Positions 43,901 to 50,537 of a stretch of 64,000 nt of DNA are shown piece by piece. The position numbers and the translations under genes are program-made. Source of the stretch: Gemmataceae bacterium (lineage in GTDB: Bacteria > Planctomycetota > Planctomycetia > Gemmatales > Gemmataceae); contig LR594584.1 in NCBI GenBank assembly GCA_901538445.1, positions 1,701,111 to 1,765,110 on the forward strand. The letters are read 5' to 3'. Within the stretch, counting starts at the first letter, position 1; each line of letters starts with the position of its first letter. The notes under the pieces were generated by a model. It was not told where the DNA came from, searched no databases, and was given only the letters and a program-made list of their open reading frames with translations.

Positions 43901-44784
43901 GCGACCGTGGCCCGGACGTCGTCCATGAGCCGCTGCTCCCGCTCGTTGGCCGCGGCCAGCGCGGCCCGCTCGCCCGGGAGCGCGCGGGCCAGGGCCGCCC
44001 GGGTCATGGCGTCGATCTGCGCGGCCACCGCGTCCCGCAGGCGGGCCGCGTCGGCGGCCTGGTCCGGGTCGTCGCCCACCGCGCCGCCCAGGCCCGCGAG
44101 CCGCTGGAGCGCGGACCGGCACGCGGCCGAGAACGGCCCGAAGTACGCCCCGCTCCCGGTCAACTGGTACCCGCGGCCCGCGGCCTCCGCGGCCGTCACG
44201 TCCCCGAGCAGGTCGTCCAGTTCGCCCTTCACGACCAGGGTGCGGGTCACCAGCTCGTCGTTGTAAATGAGCGTGTTGATGTTGTAACTCGACGCGGCCG
44301 TGTTCGCGACCAGGGCCGCCACCGCGGCGACCCACACGCCCGTCACCCACCGGGACACGCCCCGGAGCGCGAACCCGCCGGTCCGCACCCCCCGGAGCAC
44401 CGCGAGGAACTCCTCCTGCTCGGTGGTGAACAGCCGGCGGACGAGCGGGACCAGGGCCGCAACGGTCATGAGCGAGACCGCCGCCGTCACCGCCTTGAGC
44501 ACCCCGGAGAACCGGTAGATGGGCTCGAAGAAGATGACCGCCTCGACGAGGTGGACGAACCCGCACGCCAGGATGAACAGCGCGAACAGCCGGAACACCC
44601 GCGGGAACGGGAGCCCCTTCTGCCGCGAGAACACGACCAGGATGACCGGGATCGAGACGTACGCCACCCAGATGAGCAGGTCGCTGACGACGTGCAGCCA
44701 CATCAGGGCCGGGGTCCACGCGCCGCACTGGGCCCGCGGCACGAACCCCGTGGTGTCGAACAGCCCGTCCGCGAACTGGGTCAT
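40960..44784 (-). CDS. PAS-rich sensor kinase with ethylene-receptor-like N-terminus
   Basis: A 1274-residue membrane kinase. The N-terminus has three spans whose residues follow ethylene receptors: VVSDLLIWVAYVSIPV at 32-47 (D35, compare ETR1 D25) and LACGFVHLVEAV at 72-83 (C74 and H78, compare the copper ligands C65 and H69). A CHASE3-like helical region flanked by spans follows (about 155-350). Five PAS domains come next (each with a DPDG/FNQRW-type core; PAC segments YRWFLGRALP, YRWFLTVAVP and similar). HisKA has FAYVASHDLQEPLRK and the HATPase has NLIANAVKFH, DNGIGFD and GTGVGLAICRKI. The ligand is unproven. It is followed by the single receiver gene. Confidence 0.9.
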   Translation of the reverse strand: MTQFADGLFDTTGFVPRAQCGAWTPALMWLHVVSDLLIWVAYVSIPVILVVFSRQKGLPFPRVFRLFALFILACGFVHLVEAVIFFEPIYRFSGVLKAVTAAVSLMTVAALVPLVRRLFTTEQEEFLAVLRGVRTGGFALRGVSRWVTGVWVAAVAALVANTAASSYNINTLIYNDELVTRTLVVKGELDDLLGDVTAAEAAGRGYQLTGSGAYFGPFSAACRSALQRLAGLGGAVGDDPDQAADAARLRDAVAAQIDAMTRAALARALPGERAALAAANEREQRLMDDVRATVARMVAREDAQLAERATLAQNKYRATTVTSLLGGGLALVMMVAGYGLLRWELGRRLTAEGVIKQREAELARSEAQFRTLAAAVPQIVWVARPDGGREYYNAKWYEYTGMTEAESLDWGWTAALHPDDRGPGAAAWRRAVGAGAEFEAEYRVRRADGEYRWFLGRALPQRDEAGAVVRWFGSSTDITDRRTAEEAVKRSERNLADFFENASVGLHWAGPDGTVLRANRAELEMLGCAAGDYVGRPAAAFHDDPGAMAGVQARLLRGERVDNFPARLRRADGTTRDVLISSSGLWEDGRFVHSRTFTRDVTEQKRAEEQLAEREARYRTLTETIPQIVWNATPDGTVTYFNQRWLEYTRVPLDAVGEAGWLAAAHPGDAARVRAAWRATLAAAAAGAADRFREEVRLRRGDTGEYRWFLTVAVPLHRADGTVDQWIGSMADVHDQRTAAEVVRESEEKFRQLAESLPQLAWMTDPDGSIFWYNQRWYDYTGRTPDEMLGWGWRAVHDPAELPRVVAKFTAHIASGEPWEDTFPLRRHDGAMRWHLSRARPIRDDAGRVVRWFGTNTDVTEQRDLEQKLRAGEERFRTLTEAVPQMVWTADPRGAVTFFNRRWAEYTGAAPGDRPDPWAGLVHPDDADPFRAAWGLAVAHQPERFADEFRLRRAADGAYRWMLATAVPLRDPAGAVTEWVGSVTDIDDQKRQAENLERVVRERTAALVDEIEERRRAEEKVRAVAAELARSNAELEQFAYVASHDLQEPLRKIQAFGDRLKNRFREALPDGGRDYVDRMLASAVRMRQLIDDLLTFSRVTTQARAHARLNVAALVREVVSDLSVRIEQTGGEVRVGDLPDVEGDPTQMRQLFQNLIANAVKFHRPGVRPLVEVSGERLPAAGDAPPRVRYTVRDNGIGFDPKYADRIFQVFQRLHGREEYEGTGVGLAICRKIVERHGGTITAQGRAGDGATFVATVPVSPAPQVPPAIDPGPA

Positions 44785-44932
44785 GGGTGCGGTTCTGATG
44801 GGTGCCGGACGGGGCGAGCGGCCCCAAAGCGCCCGGGGTTCGCGCCCCGCAACGGCCCCCGGGCGGGAACTTCCCGCGCCGCTCGCTCCTCCTGTACAAT
44901 ACGGGGAACGCTCACCGAATTGGGAACCGCGC

Positions 44933-46375
44933 ATGGCCAATCCGAACACCCCTGCACTTCCGGTGCCGCCCGGCGTCCCCCAGCGCATTCTCGTGGTCGA
45001 GGACCTGGAGGACCAGCGGGCGTCGCTCCAGGAACTGCTGCAACTGAGCCTGGGCGTCGAGGTCGACACCGCCGAGGACGGGGCCAAGGGGCTGGAGATG
45101 CTCCGGGCCCGCCCGTACAGCCTGGTCATCACCGACCTGCGGATGCCCAAGGTGTCCGGGATGAAGCTGATCGAGACGGTGCAGTCCGAGAAGATCCCGG
45201 CCACCGTCATCGTCACCACCGGGCACGGGAGCATCAAGGACGCGGTCGAGGCGATGCGCCAGGGCGCGCACGACTTCCTCACCAAGCCGGCCGACCCGCA
45301 GCACCTGATCCTGCTCGTGAAGCGGGCGCTCCGCGAGCGCGGGCTCCAGGACGAGGTGACCGCCCTGCGGCAGCAGCTCCAGGGCCGGCACGCGTTCCAG
45401 AACGTGCTCAGCAAGAGCCCGCGGATGCACGACGTGTTCGAGCTGGTCGGGCAGATCGCCGACACCACCTCGACCGTGCTCATCCGCGGCGAGACCGGGA
45501 CCGGCAAGGAGCAGGTGGCCCGGGCCATCCACCAGGCGTCGGCCGCGCACCGGACCGGCTCGTTCGTCGCCGTGAACTGCGGGGCGCTCAACGAGAACCT
45601 GCTGGAGAGCGAACTGTTCGGGCACGAGAAGGGGTCGTACACCGGGGCCGACCGGAAGCGGGTCGGGCGGTTCGAGTTGGCCCACGGGGGCACCCTGTTC
45701 CTCGACGAGATCGGCGACGTGCCGATGTCCATGCAGATCAAGCTGCTCCGGGTGCTCCAGGAGCGGCGGTTCGAGCGGGTCGGCGGGGGCGAGCCCATCG
45801 ACATCGACGTCCGGGTGATCGCCGCCACCCACCAGGACATGGAGAAGCTGGTCAAGGAGAACAAGTTCCGCGAGGACCTGTACTACCGGCTCAACGTGGT
45901 GCGGATCGACATCCCGCCGCTCCGCGACCGGCCCGAGGACGTCCCGCTGCTGGTGGCGCACTTCTGCCAGAAGTTCGCCCGGCCGGGGCAGAAGCCGCCG
46001 GTCGTGTCGCCCGAGGCGATGGAGGTGCTGCTCAAGTGCCCGTGGCCGGGCAACGTGCGGCAGCTCGAGAACGCCATCGAGCGGGCGTGCGTGACGGCCC
46101 GCGACGGCACCATCACCCCCGACAAGCTCCCGGGCGACGTGGGCCGCAAGGGGGACGGCAAGGCGCACCCGTTCCAGGTGGACCTCGCCCGCTCGCTGCC
46201 CGATCAATTGGCGGAGATGGTGGCGGAGTTCGAGAAGCGATACCTGCGGAAGGCGATGAAGAAGACCCGCGGCCACGTCGGCAAGTGCGCCGAGATCTCG
46301 GGCCTGTCGCGCCGCAGCATCACCGACAAGATTGCCCAGTACGGCATCGACAAGGGCGAGTTCAAGAAGGAGTAA
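44933..46375 (+). CDS. NtrC-family sigma-54-dependent response regulator
   Basis: A 480-residue transcription activator with three domains. The receiver (about 18-130) has [10 protein letters not shown] and [13 protein letters not shown]. The AAA+ domain (about 155-390) has Walker [10 protein letters not shown], Walker [12 protein letters not shown] and the [10 protein letters not shown] segment. The sigma-54 contact loop reads GSYTGA instead of GAFTGA. The C-terminus is a Fis-type helix-turn-helix ([19 protein letters not shown]). It is divergent from the PAS kinase and amid predicted sigma-54 promoters, so it is the natural candidate to drive them. TACAAT at 44895-44900 may be its own -10 element. 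Confidence 0.94.
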   Translation: MANPNTPALPVPPGVPQRILVVEDLEDQRASLQELLQLSLGVEVDTAEDGAKGLEMLRARPYSLVITDLRMPKVSGMKLIETVQSEKIPATVIVTTGHGSIKDAVEAMRQGAHDFLTKPADPQHLILLVKRALRERGLQDEVTALRQQLQGRHAFQNVLSKSPRMHDVFELVGQIADTTSTVLIRGETGTGKEQVARAIHQASAAHRTGSFVAVNCGALNENLLESELFGHEKGSYTGADRKRVGRFELAHGGTLFLDEIGDVPMSMQIKLLRVLQERRFERVGGGEPIDIDVRVIAATHQDMEKLVKENKFREDLYYRLNVVRIDIPPLRDRPEDVPLLVAHFCQKFARPGQKPPVVSPEAMEVLLKCPWPGNVRQLENAIERACVTARDGTITPDKLPGDVGRKGDGKAHPFQVDLARSLPDQLAEMVAEFEKRYLRKAMKKTRGHVGKCAEISGLSRRSITDKIAQYGIDKGEFKKE

Positions 46376-46435
46376 CCCGGAGTTGCTGACCCGGCCTCGC
46401 TCAAGTGATCGGAACCTCTGACGCAGAACCCGTGG

Positions 46436-46457
46436 GCGGCGACCGTGAGGTCGCCGC
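46436..46457 (+). terminator. Hairpin after the NtrC-type gene
   Basis: GCGGCGACC, loop GTGA, GGTCGCCGC, then CGGGTTGTTATC. The rest of 46460-46719 is AT-richer, holds no gene that I can see, and is the probable promoter region of the metalloprotease gene. Confidence 0.5.
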
Positions 46458-46719
46458 TCGGGTTGTTATCGCACGCCTCACTTCTGGCCCCTCACCCCGG
46501 ACCCGTCTTGGGTCTGAATCGACGCGTCCCCACTCGCGTCTGTCTCAACCTGCGCCGCCTCGATTCTGCGCATGTGTCAAAAAATTATTGCAGCAGTCGA
46601 TTCGCCTCGCTAACATTCCGGCTGACGGAATAGTATCAGCTCGAATTCATTGCCCCACCTTCAGCGCGTAACTGAAGTTCTCGGTGCGAGGGAGCGAGCA
46701 AGTGTTCACGAGAGACGAC

Positions 46720-48252
46720 ATGTCGCGACTGGGTCAGACGATGGCCAGGCTGAACCGGCTCCTGTTCGGTGCGGACCGCCCCCGGCCCGCTCCTCGCCGG
46801 AAGCGGTTGTCGGTCGAGGTGCTGGAGGCGCGGGAGGTGCCCGCGATCCTGTGGGTGAACCGCGGCAACGACGGGTTCGACGCGGTGTACGGGGCCAACG
46901 CGGCGGCCGCGCGGGCCGTCGTGGACCAGGCGATCGACGACTGGGAGGCCGCCATCCCGTCGTTCAACTACGACAGCCCGTCGCTGAACAACACCCTCCA
47001 GGTCTCGATCTCCGCGACGCCTCTCGACCCGGGCGTTCGAGGTGCAGCCACGATCAACGCCATCGAAGCATCCTCCCGCAAGCCAGCCATCGCGACGATC
47101 TGGTTAGACGACAACGGGGGCGGCGCGGGCTGGTTCATCGACCCGACCCCCGCGGACAGCAGCGAGTTCACGGACACGATCGCCCGCTACGAGGGGGCGA
47201 AGCCGGGAACGGCGGCCGACCTGTATCGCACCGCCCTCCACGAACTCGGTCACGCCGTGGGCATCGTTTACGATAAATCAGTTTACGGTGAAGCAGGCAC
47301 CTTGAAGATCATGGACTACATGACGTTCTTTATTCCCATGAGCGGGCCCACGTTCTCCAACAACGGCACGTTCGCGAATTTCACTCTCGACGGGCACATT
47401 GCCGATGTCGGAGGCTTCACCTCAAACGACCTCATGAACCCGGGTGAATCGCTCAGCGGGTATGTTACCGCGCGGCAGCACATCTCCCCGCTGAACCTGA
47501 ACATCCTCCGCGACGGCTACGGGTACACGGTCGACCCAAGCGCGCTGCGGTCGTTTACCTTCCAGACCGACGAGATCGGAGCGTTCAACCCCAACGTCGC
47601 GCAGAACAAGTTCCGGTTGCGGAACGCGGACGGAAGCCAGATCGGGATCACCTTCGCGGGGGCGGGGTGGATCCCGATCGCGGGCGACTGGGACGGCGAC
47701 GGCCGGGACGAGGTCGGGGCGTTCAACCCCAACCGCACCACGAACCAGTTCGTGCTGCGCAACCGGGACGGAAGCCAGATCGGGATCACCTTCGCGGGGG
47801 CGGGGTGGATCCCGATCGCGGGCGACTGGGACGGCGACGGCCGGGACGAGGTCGGGGCGTTCAACCCCAACCGCACCACGAACCAGTTCGTGCTGCGCAA
47901 CCGGGACGGAAGCCAGATCGGGATCACCTTCGCGGGGGCGGGGTGGATCCCGATCGCGGGCGACTGGGACGGCGACGGCCGGGACGAGGTCGGGGCGTTC
48001 AACCCCAACCGCACCACGAACCAGTTCGTGCTGCGCAACCGGGACGGAAGCCAGATCGGGATCACCTTCGCGGGGGCGGGGTGGATCCCGATCGCGGGCG
48101 ACTGGGACGGCGACGGCCGGGACGAGGTCGGGGCGTTCAACCCCAACCTCTCCTCGAACCAATTCCGGCTTCGGAGTGCCAGCGGGACCGTGACCCCGAT
48201 CACGTTCGCGGGAAGCGGGTGGACGCCGATTACGGGGAACTGGAACTTCTAA
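46720..48252 (+). CDS. Secreted matrixin-like metalloprotease with 46-residue repeats
   Basis: A 510-residue planctomycete surface-type protein. It begins with a basic region ending LSVEVLEAREVPA, the LEARxVPA motif common near the N-terminus of Gemmata exported proteins. The protease-like domain (about 45-270) has HELGHAVGIVYD at 174-185: H174, E175 and H178 fit HExxHxxG, but the third ligand position holds Tyr184 with Asp185 next to it. A Met-turn-like KIMDYM follows. From about 288 there are five 46-residue FG-GAP-like units with DWDGDGRDE, an acidic calcium-binding loop. Three consecutive units are identical in DNA. ATG 46720 was chosen over an upstream GTG because the basic region begins there. 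Confidence 0.82.
   Translation: MSRLGQTMARLNRLLFGADRPRPAPRRKRLSVEVLEAREVPAILWVNRGNDGFDAVYGANAAAARAVVDQAIDDWEAAIPSFNYDSPSLNNTLQVSISATPLDPGVRGAATINAIEASSRKPAIATIWLDDNGGGAGWFIDPTPADSSEFTDTIARYEGAKPGTAADLYRTALHELGHAVGIVYDKSVYGEAGTLKIMDYMTFFIPMSGPTFSNNGTFANFTLDGHIADVGGFTSNDLMNPGESLSGYVTARQHISPLNLNILRDGYGYTVDPSALRSFTFQTDEIGAFNPNVAQNKFRLRNADGSQIGITFAGAGWIPIAGDWDGDGRDEVGAFNPNRTTNQFVLRNRDGSQIGITFAGAGWIPIAGDWDGDGRDEVGAFNPNRTTNQFVLRNRDGSQIGITFAGAGWIPIAGDWDGDGRDEVGAFNPNRTTNQFVLRNRDGSQIGITFAGAGWIPIAGDWDGDGRDEVGAFNPNLSSNQFRLRSASGTVTPITFAGSGWTPITGNWNF
47581..48252 (+). repeat. Five tandem 138-bp units inside the metalloprotease gene
   Basis: Units start at 47581, 47719, 47857, 47995 and 48133. The second to fourth units look identical base for base; the first and last are diverged. 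138 bp is 46 codons, so changes in copy number keep the frame. Confidence 0.93.
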
Positions 48253-48280
48253 CGAGTGCCGGTTCCTCGGTAGCGAAATA

Positions 48281-48310
48281 GCGAGGGGCGACCTCACGGT
48301 CGCCCCTCGC
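48281..48310. terminator. Bidirectional-type hairpin between convergent genes
   Basis: GCGAGGGGCGACC, loop TCAC, GGTCGCCCCTCGC: a perfect 13-bp stem 28 bases after the metalloprotease stop. No T-run. Confidence 0.55.
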
Positions 48311-48332
48311 CTTGGTGTTCCGCTCGGTCCGC

Positions 48333-48554
48333 TCAGGCGGTGACCGCGCCGCGCTTGCCGCTGGCCAGCAGCACGAGCCCGGCCACCACGGCGACGCCGC
48401 CGATCACCGGCGGGATCCACACGGTCTTCTCGCGGTCGGCCGAGACCTGAATCGGGCCGGCGTCCACGACCTTCTCGCGGGTCACGTAGGTGAAGCCCTG
48501 GTAGCCCAGTGCCAGTGCGCCGAGAACGACAAGAACCAGTCCAACTACGCGCAT
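48333..48554 (-). CDS. DUF3185 family small membrane protein
   Basis: A 73-residue protein with two spans: VVGLVLVVLGALALGYQGFT at the N-terminus and IPPVIGGVAVVAGLVLLASG at the C-terminus, joined by a hydrophilic loop with TREKVVDAGPIQV. This two-span form with a VxD.GPI.V loop is the DUF3185 pattern. Function is unknown; the family is commonly found among stress-related envelope genes. It lies at the downstream end of the holin-X/DUF3618 unit, after a hairpin. Confidence 0.82.
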   Translation of the reverse strand: MRVVGLVLVVLGALALGYQGFTYVTREKVVDAGPIQVSADREKTVWIPPVIGGVAVVAGLVLLASGKRGAVTA

Positions 48555-48620
48555 GTTGAGTCTCCGATCAAGGGAATCGGCCCGGTACTCGTCCCGGGCC
48601 GTGGGAAGTTAGAAAGCAAA

Positions 48621-48690
48621 GGGCCGAGCCCCAGAGGACCGACGACCAAACCAAAATCAATCTGTTCGTCGGTCCTCTGGGGCTCGGCCC
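48621..48690. repeat. Perfect 25-bp palindrome, family K
   Basis: Arms 48621-48645 and 48666-48690 (core CCCCAGAGGACCGACGA) pair exactly around a 20-base AT-rich loop. Directly after the DUF3618 gene on the minus strand, so it may also end transcription. Confidence 0.9.
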
Positions 48691-48698
48691 GCTGGGCT

Positions 48699-49319
48699 TC
48701 AGGTCCGGGCCGTCAGGCCGTTCAGCTTCGTCCCGGCGGCCTCGGTCGCAGCGTCCACCAACTTGGGGACGTTGTCGCGGACGCTCTGCGTGGCGGCCTG
48801 CGAGGCGGTCTCCAGCGCCGTCTGCGCCAACTCGCGGAGCTTGTGGCCGGCCATCGAGATCAGCTCGTCGAACAGCCCGGGTGCCCGCGGGGCGGCCGGG
48901 GCGCTCGGGGTCGAGGTCAGGTACGCCGGTGCGGCGACCGGGGCGCTCGGAGCGGTCCCGAGGCCCAAGCCCGACGACCCGCCGCGGAACGCGATCAGCC
49001 CGGTGATGAACCCGAGCCCGGCCGACACCGCGACCGACGCCCACGGGTGGTTCTGGACGTGGCTGGTCACGTCGAAGATCTCCTTCATCTTTTCGCCGAC
49101 CACGTCGGCCGCCTGCTTGACGGTATCGGTGACGGCGGCGGGGGCCGTGTCCACCAGGGACCGCACCGCACCGACCGTGTCGGTCAGAGTGTCGGCGGCC
49201 GTCTGGACGGTGCCGACCACCTGGGTCTCGAGCGCGTTGACCTTGGTGGTCAGCGACTCGCGGGTCTGGAGCATCTCCTGCTCGATCTGCTCGGGGGTCT
49301 TTTCGGGCGCGGTGGGCAT
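48699..49319 (-). CDS. DUF3618-domain membrane protein
   Basis: A 206-residue protein opening PTAPEKTPEQIEQEMLQTRESL, the DUF3618 pattern, then a coiled Ala/Thr/Val-rich helix to about 85, a weak span HPWASVAVSAGLGFITGLIA near 92-111, an Ala/Pro-rich linker and an amphipathic C-terminal helix (LRELAQTALETASQAATQ). The form resembles YqjD-like anchors. The start codon lies 2 bases after the end of the holin-X gene, so the two are coupled. Confidence 0.8.
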   Translation of the reverse strand: MPTAPEKTPEQIEQEMLQTRESLTTKVNALETQVVGTVQTAADTLTDTVGAVRSLVDTAPAAVTDTVKQAADVVGEKMKEIFDVTSHVQNHPWASVAVSAGLGFITGLIAFRGGSSGLGLGTAPSAPVAAPAYLTSTPSAPAAPRAPGLFDELISMAGHKLRELAQTALETASQAATQSVRDNVPKLVDAATEAAGTKLNGLTART

Positions 49320-49321
49320 GG

Positions 49322-49771
49322 TCAGCTCTGGGGTGCGGTTTTCCACGACAGGTTCTCCTGGAGGGCGTTGAAGGTCTTGTCCGGGAGCGGGTTGAACCGC
49401 TCGAGCAGCATGTAACTCGCCGCCGCCGACGCCCCGCCGAGGAGGGTGAACAACAGCCCGGTGATGCCCCACGAGGCCCACATCGAGAACTGGTAGTACT
49501 CGTGCAGGAAGAACGCGAGGGCGGACACCAGCCCGAGCATCCCGACCGTCAGCATCACGATGCCCAGCGCCCCGAATTCGGCTGCTTGCTTGGAGCGCTT
49601 GAAGTCCTCGCGGACCTCGGCCTTGAGCATCTGGACCTGCTGGCGGAACAGCGTCTGGGCGTCGTCGATGATGCCCGAGACGAGCGTGGTGACGGTGGTG
49701 CCGTTGGGCGGAGTGGGTGACGGGTTCGGCGTCGGGACGAGCCCCGCCGCACGGGTTTCGGTCGTTGTCAT
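49322..49771 (-). CDS. Holin-X (phage holin superfamily III) type membrane protein
   Basis: A 149-residue protein: a Pro/Thr-rich N-terminus, an amphipathic segment DDAQTLFRQQVQMLKAEVRE and two spans (FGALGIVMLTVGMLGLVSAL, ASWGITGLLFTLLGGASAAA). This is the pattern of the Actinobacterial Holin-X family, which despite its name is usually chromosomal and not part of a phage. It leads a two-gene unit with the DUF3618 gene and has a sigma-54 element 42 bp upstream. Confidence 0.85.
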   Translation of the reverse strand: MTTTETRAAGLVPTPNPSPTPPNGTTVTTLVSGIIDDAQTLFRQQVQMLKAEVREDFKRSKQAAEFGALGIVMLTVGMLGLVSALAFFLHEYYQFSMWASWGITGLLFTLLGGASAAASYMLLERFNPLPDKTFNALQENLSWKTAPQS

Positions 49772-49813
49772 GGTCGAGATCCTCACGGGGTCGCGGACAC
49801 GCTCGGAGGTGAA

Positions 49814-49829
49814 TGCACGACTCGTGCCA
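49814..49829 (-). promoter_or_regulatory. Sigma-54 promoter for the holin-X/DUF3618 unit
   Basis: Minus strand TGGCACGAGTCGTGCA: perfect -24 half and GC at -12, ending 42 bp before the ATG. Confidence 0.78.
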
Positions 49830-49874
49830 ACGGCCGCAAACGGACCCGGCCGACGCGACCCGCCGCAAATGCGA

Positions 49875-49896
49875 GCGGGGGGCCGAAGCCCCCCGC
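49875..49896 (-). terminator. Hairpin after the DUF2892-like gene
   Basis: GCGGGGGGC, loop, GCCCCCCGC: 9-bp stem between the end of the upstream gene and the holin-X promoter; it would separate the two transcripts. Confidence 0.5.
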
Positions 49897-49933
49897 GTCC
49901 CGTCACGAACCACTCGCCCCCGCTGTCGCACGG

Positions 49934-50458
49934 TCAGCTCTTCGCGGCTTCCAGCGCGACCTTCGCCGCCTGGACCGGGTCCACCTTCGCCTCGTCCGGG
50001 TCCATCACGATGCCGCCCTCGCCCTCGAGGCGGCTGATGTCCTCCTTGCTCTCGATGTCCAGGAGCGTGGGCAGGTGGCGGAAGTCCCCGCGGATCACCT
50101 TCAGCGCCATCTTCTCCTGGTCCACCTCGAACCCGCTCCGGTACCCCGCTTCCTGGAACACCCGGCCGAGCCACGACTGCCGGGTGAACAGGTACTGGAG
50201 CAGGAACAGGCCGCCGGCAGCGGGGAGCACGAGCCACCACGGGTGGACGGCCGCGGTCAGCGCCAGCCCGGCCACGATCAGCAGCCCGCACACGGCCTTG
50301 GTCACGCGGCCCGCGGTCCACTCGCGGTCCAGCTCGCGGAGCCGGGCCTCGATGGCCTCGGGGCCGGCGTCGGCGAGGCACGCCACCCGCTGCTCGATGG
50401 TCGCGTGCCGGAGGCACGCCTTATGGTCCGCGCGGGTGGTCGCGATGTCGTTCGTCAT
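49934..50458 (-). CDS. Membrane protein with DUF2892/YgaP-like region
   Basis: A 174-residue protein. A polar helix (CLRHATIEQRVACLADAG) is followed by two spans near 55-92 (AVCGLLIVAGLALTAAVHPW, LVLPAAGGLFLLQYLF), similar to the two-helix DUF2892 unit of YgaP. The C-terminal 75 residues are a soluble, acidic tail (DIESKEDISRLEGEGG) with no named fold. No clear sigma-54 element precedes it. Confidence 0.72.
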   Translation of the reverse strand: MTNDIATTRADHKACLRHATIEQRVACLADAGPEAIEARLRELDREWTAGRVTKAVCGLLIVAGLALTAAVHPWWLVLPAAGGLFLLQYLFTRQSWLGRVFQEAGYRSGFEVDQEKMALKVIRGDFRHLPTLLDIESKEDISRLEGEGGIVMDPDEAKVDPVQAAKVALEAAKS

Positions 50459-50537
50459 GGTGCGTCCTCGGTTGAGGGACGGGTGGTGCGGTCCGCGTCC
50501 CGCGGGGCACTCGTCCGTGCGCCCCGACCGGCCCGCC

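Noticed and set aside
40945-46389. A long plus-strand open frame opposite the PAS kinase
   Set aside because: Composition is Arg/Pro/Gly-like without motifs, while the minus strand has PAS, HisKA and HATPase motifs throughout.
49322-49771. Prophage because of the holin-like gene
   Set aside because: Holin-X proteins are usual in bacterial chromosomes; no lysin, capsid, tail or integrase gene is nearby.
50459-50537. Sigma-54 promoter for the DUF2892-like gene
   Set aside because: No GG and GC pair with 10-base spacing was found in the right orientation; the same applies upstream of the DUF2383, DUF3185 and GH13 genes.
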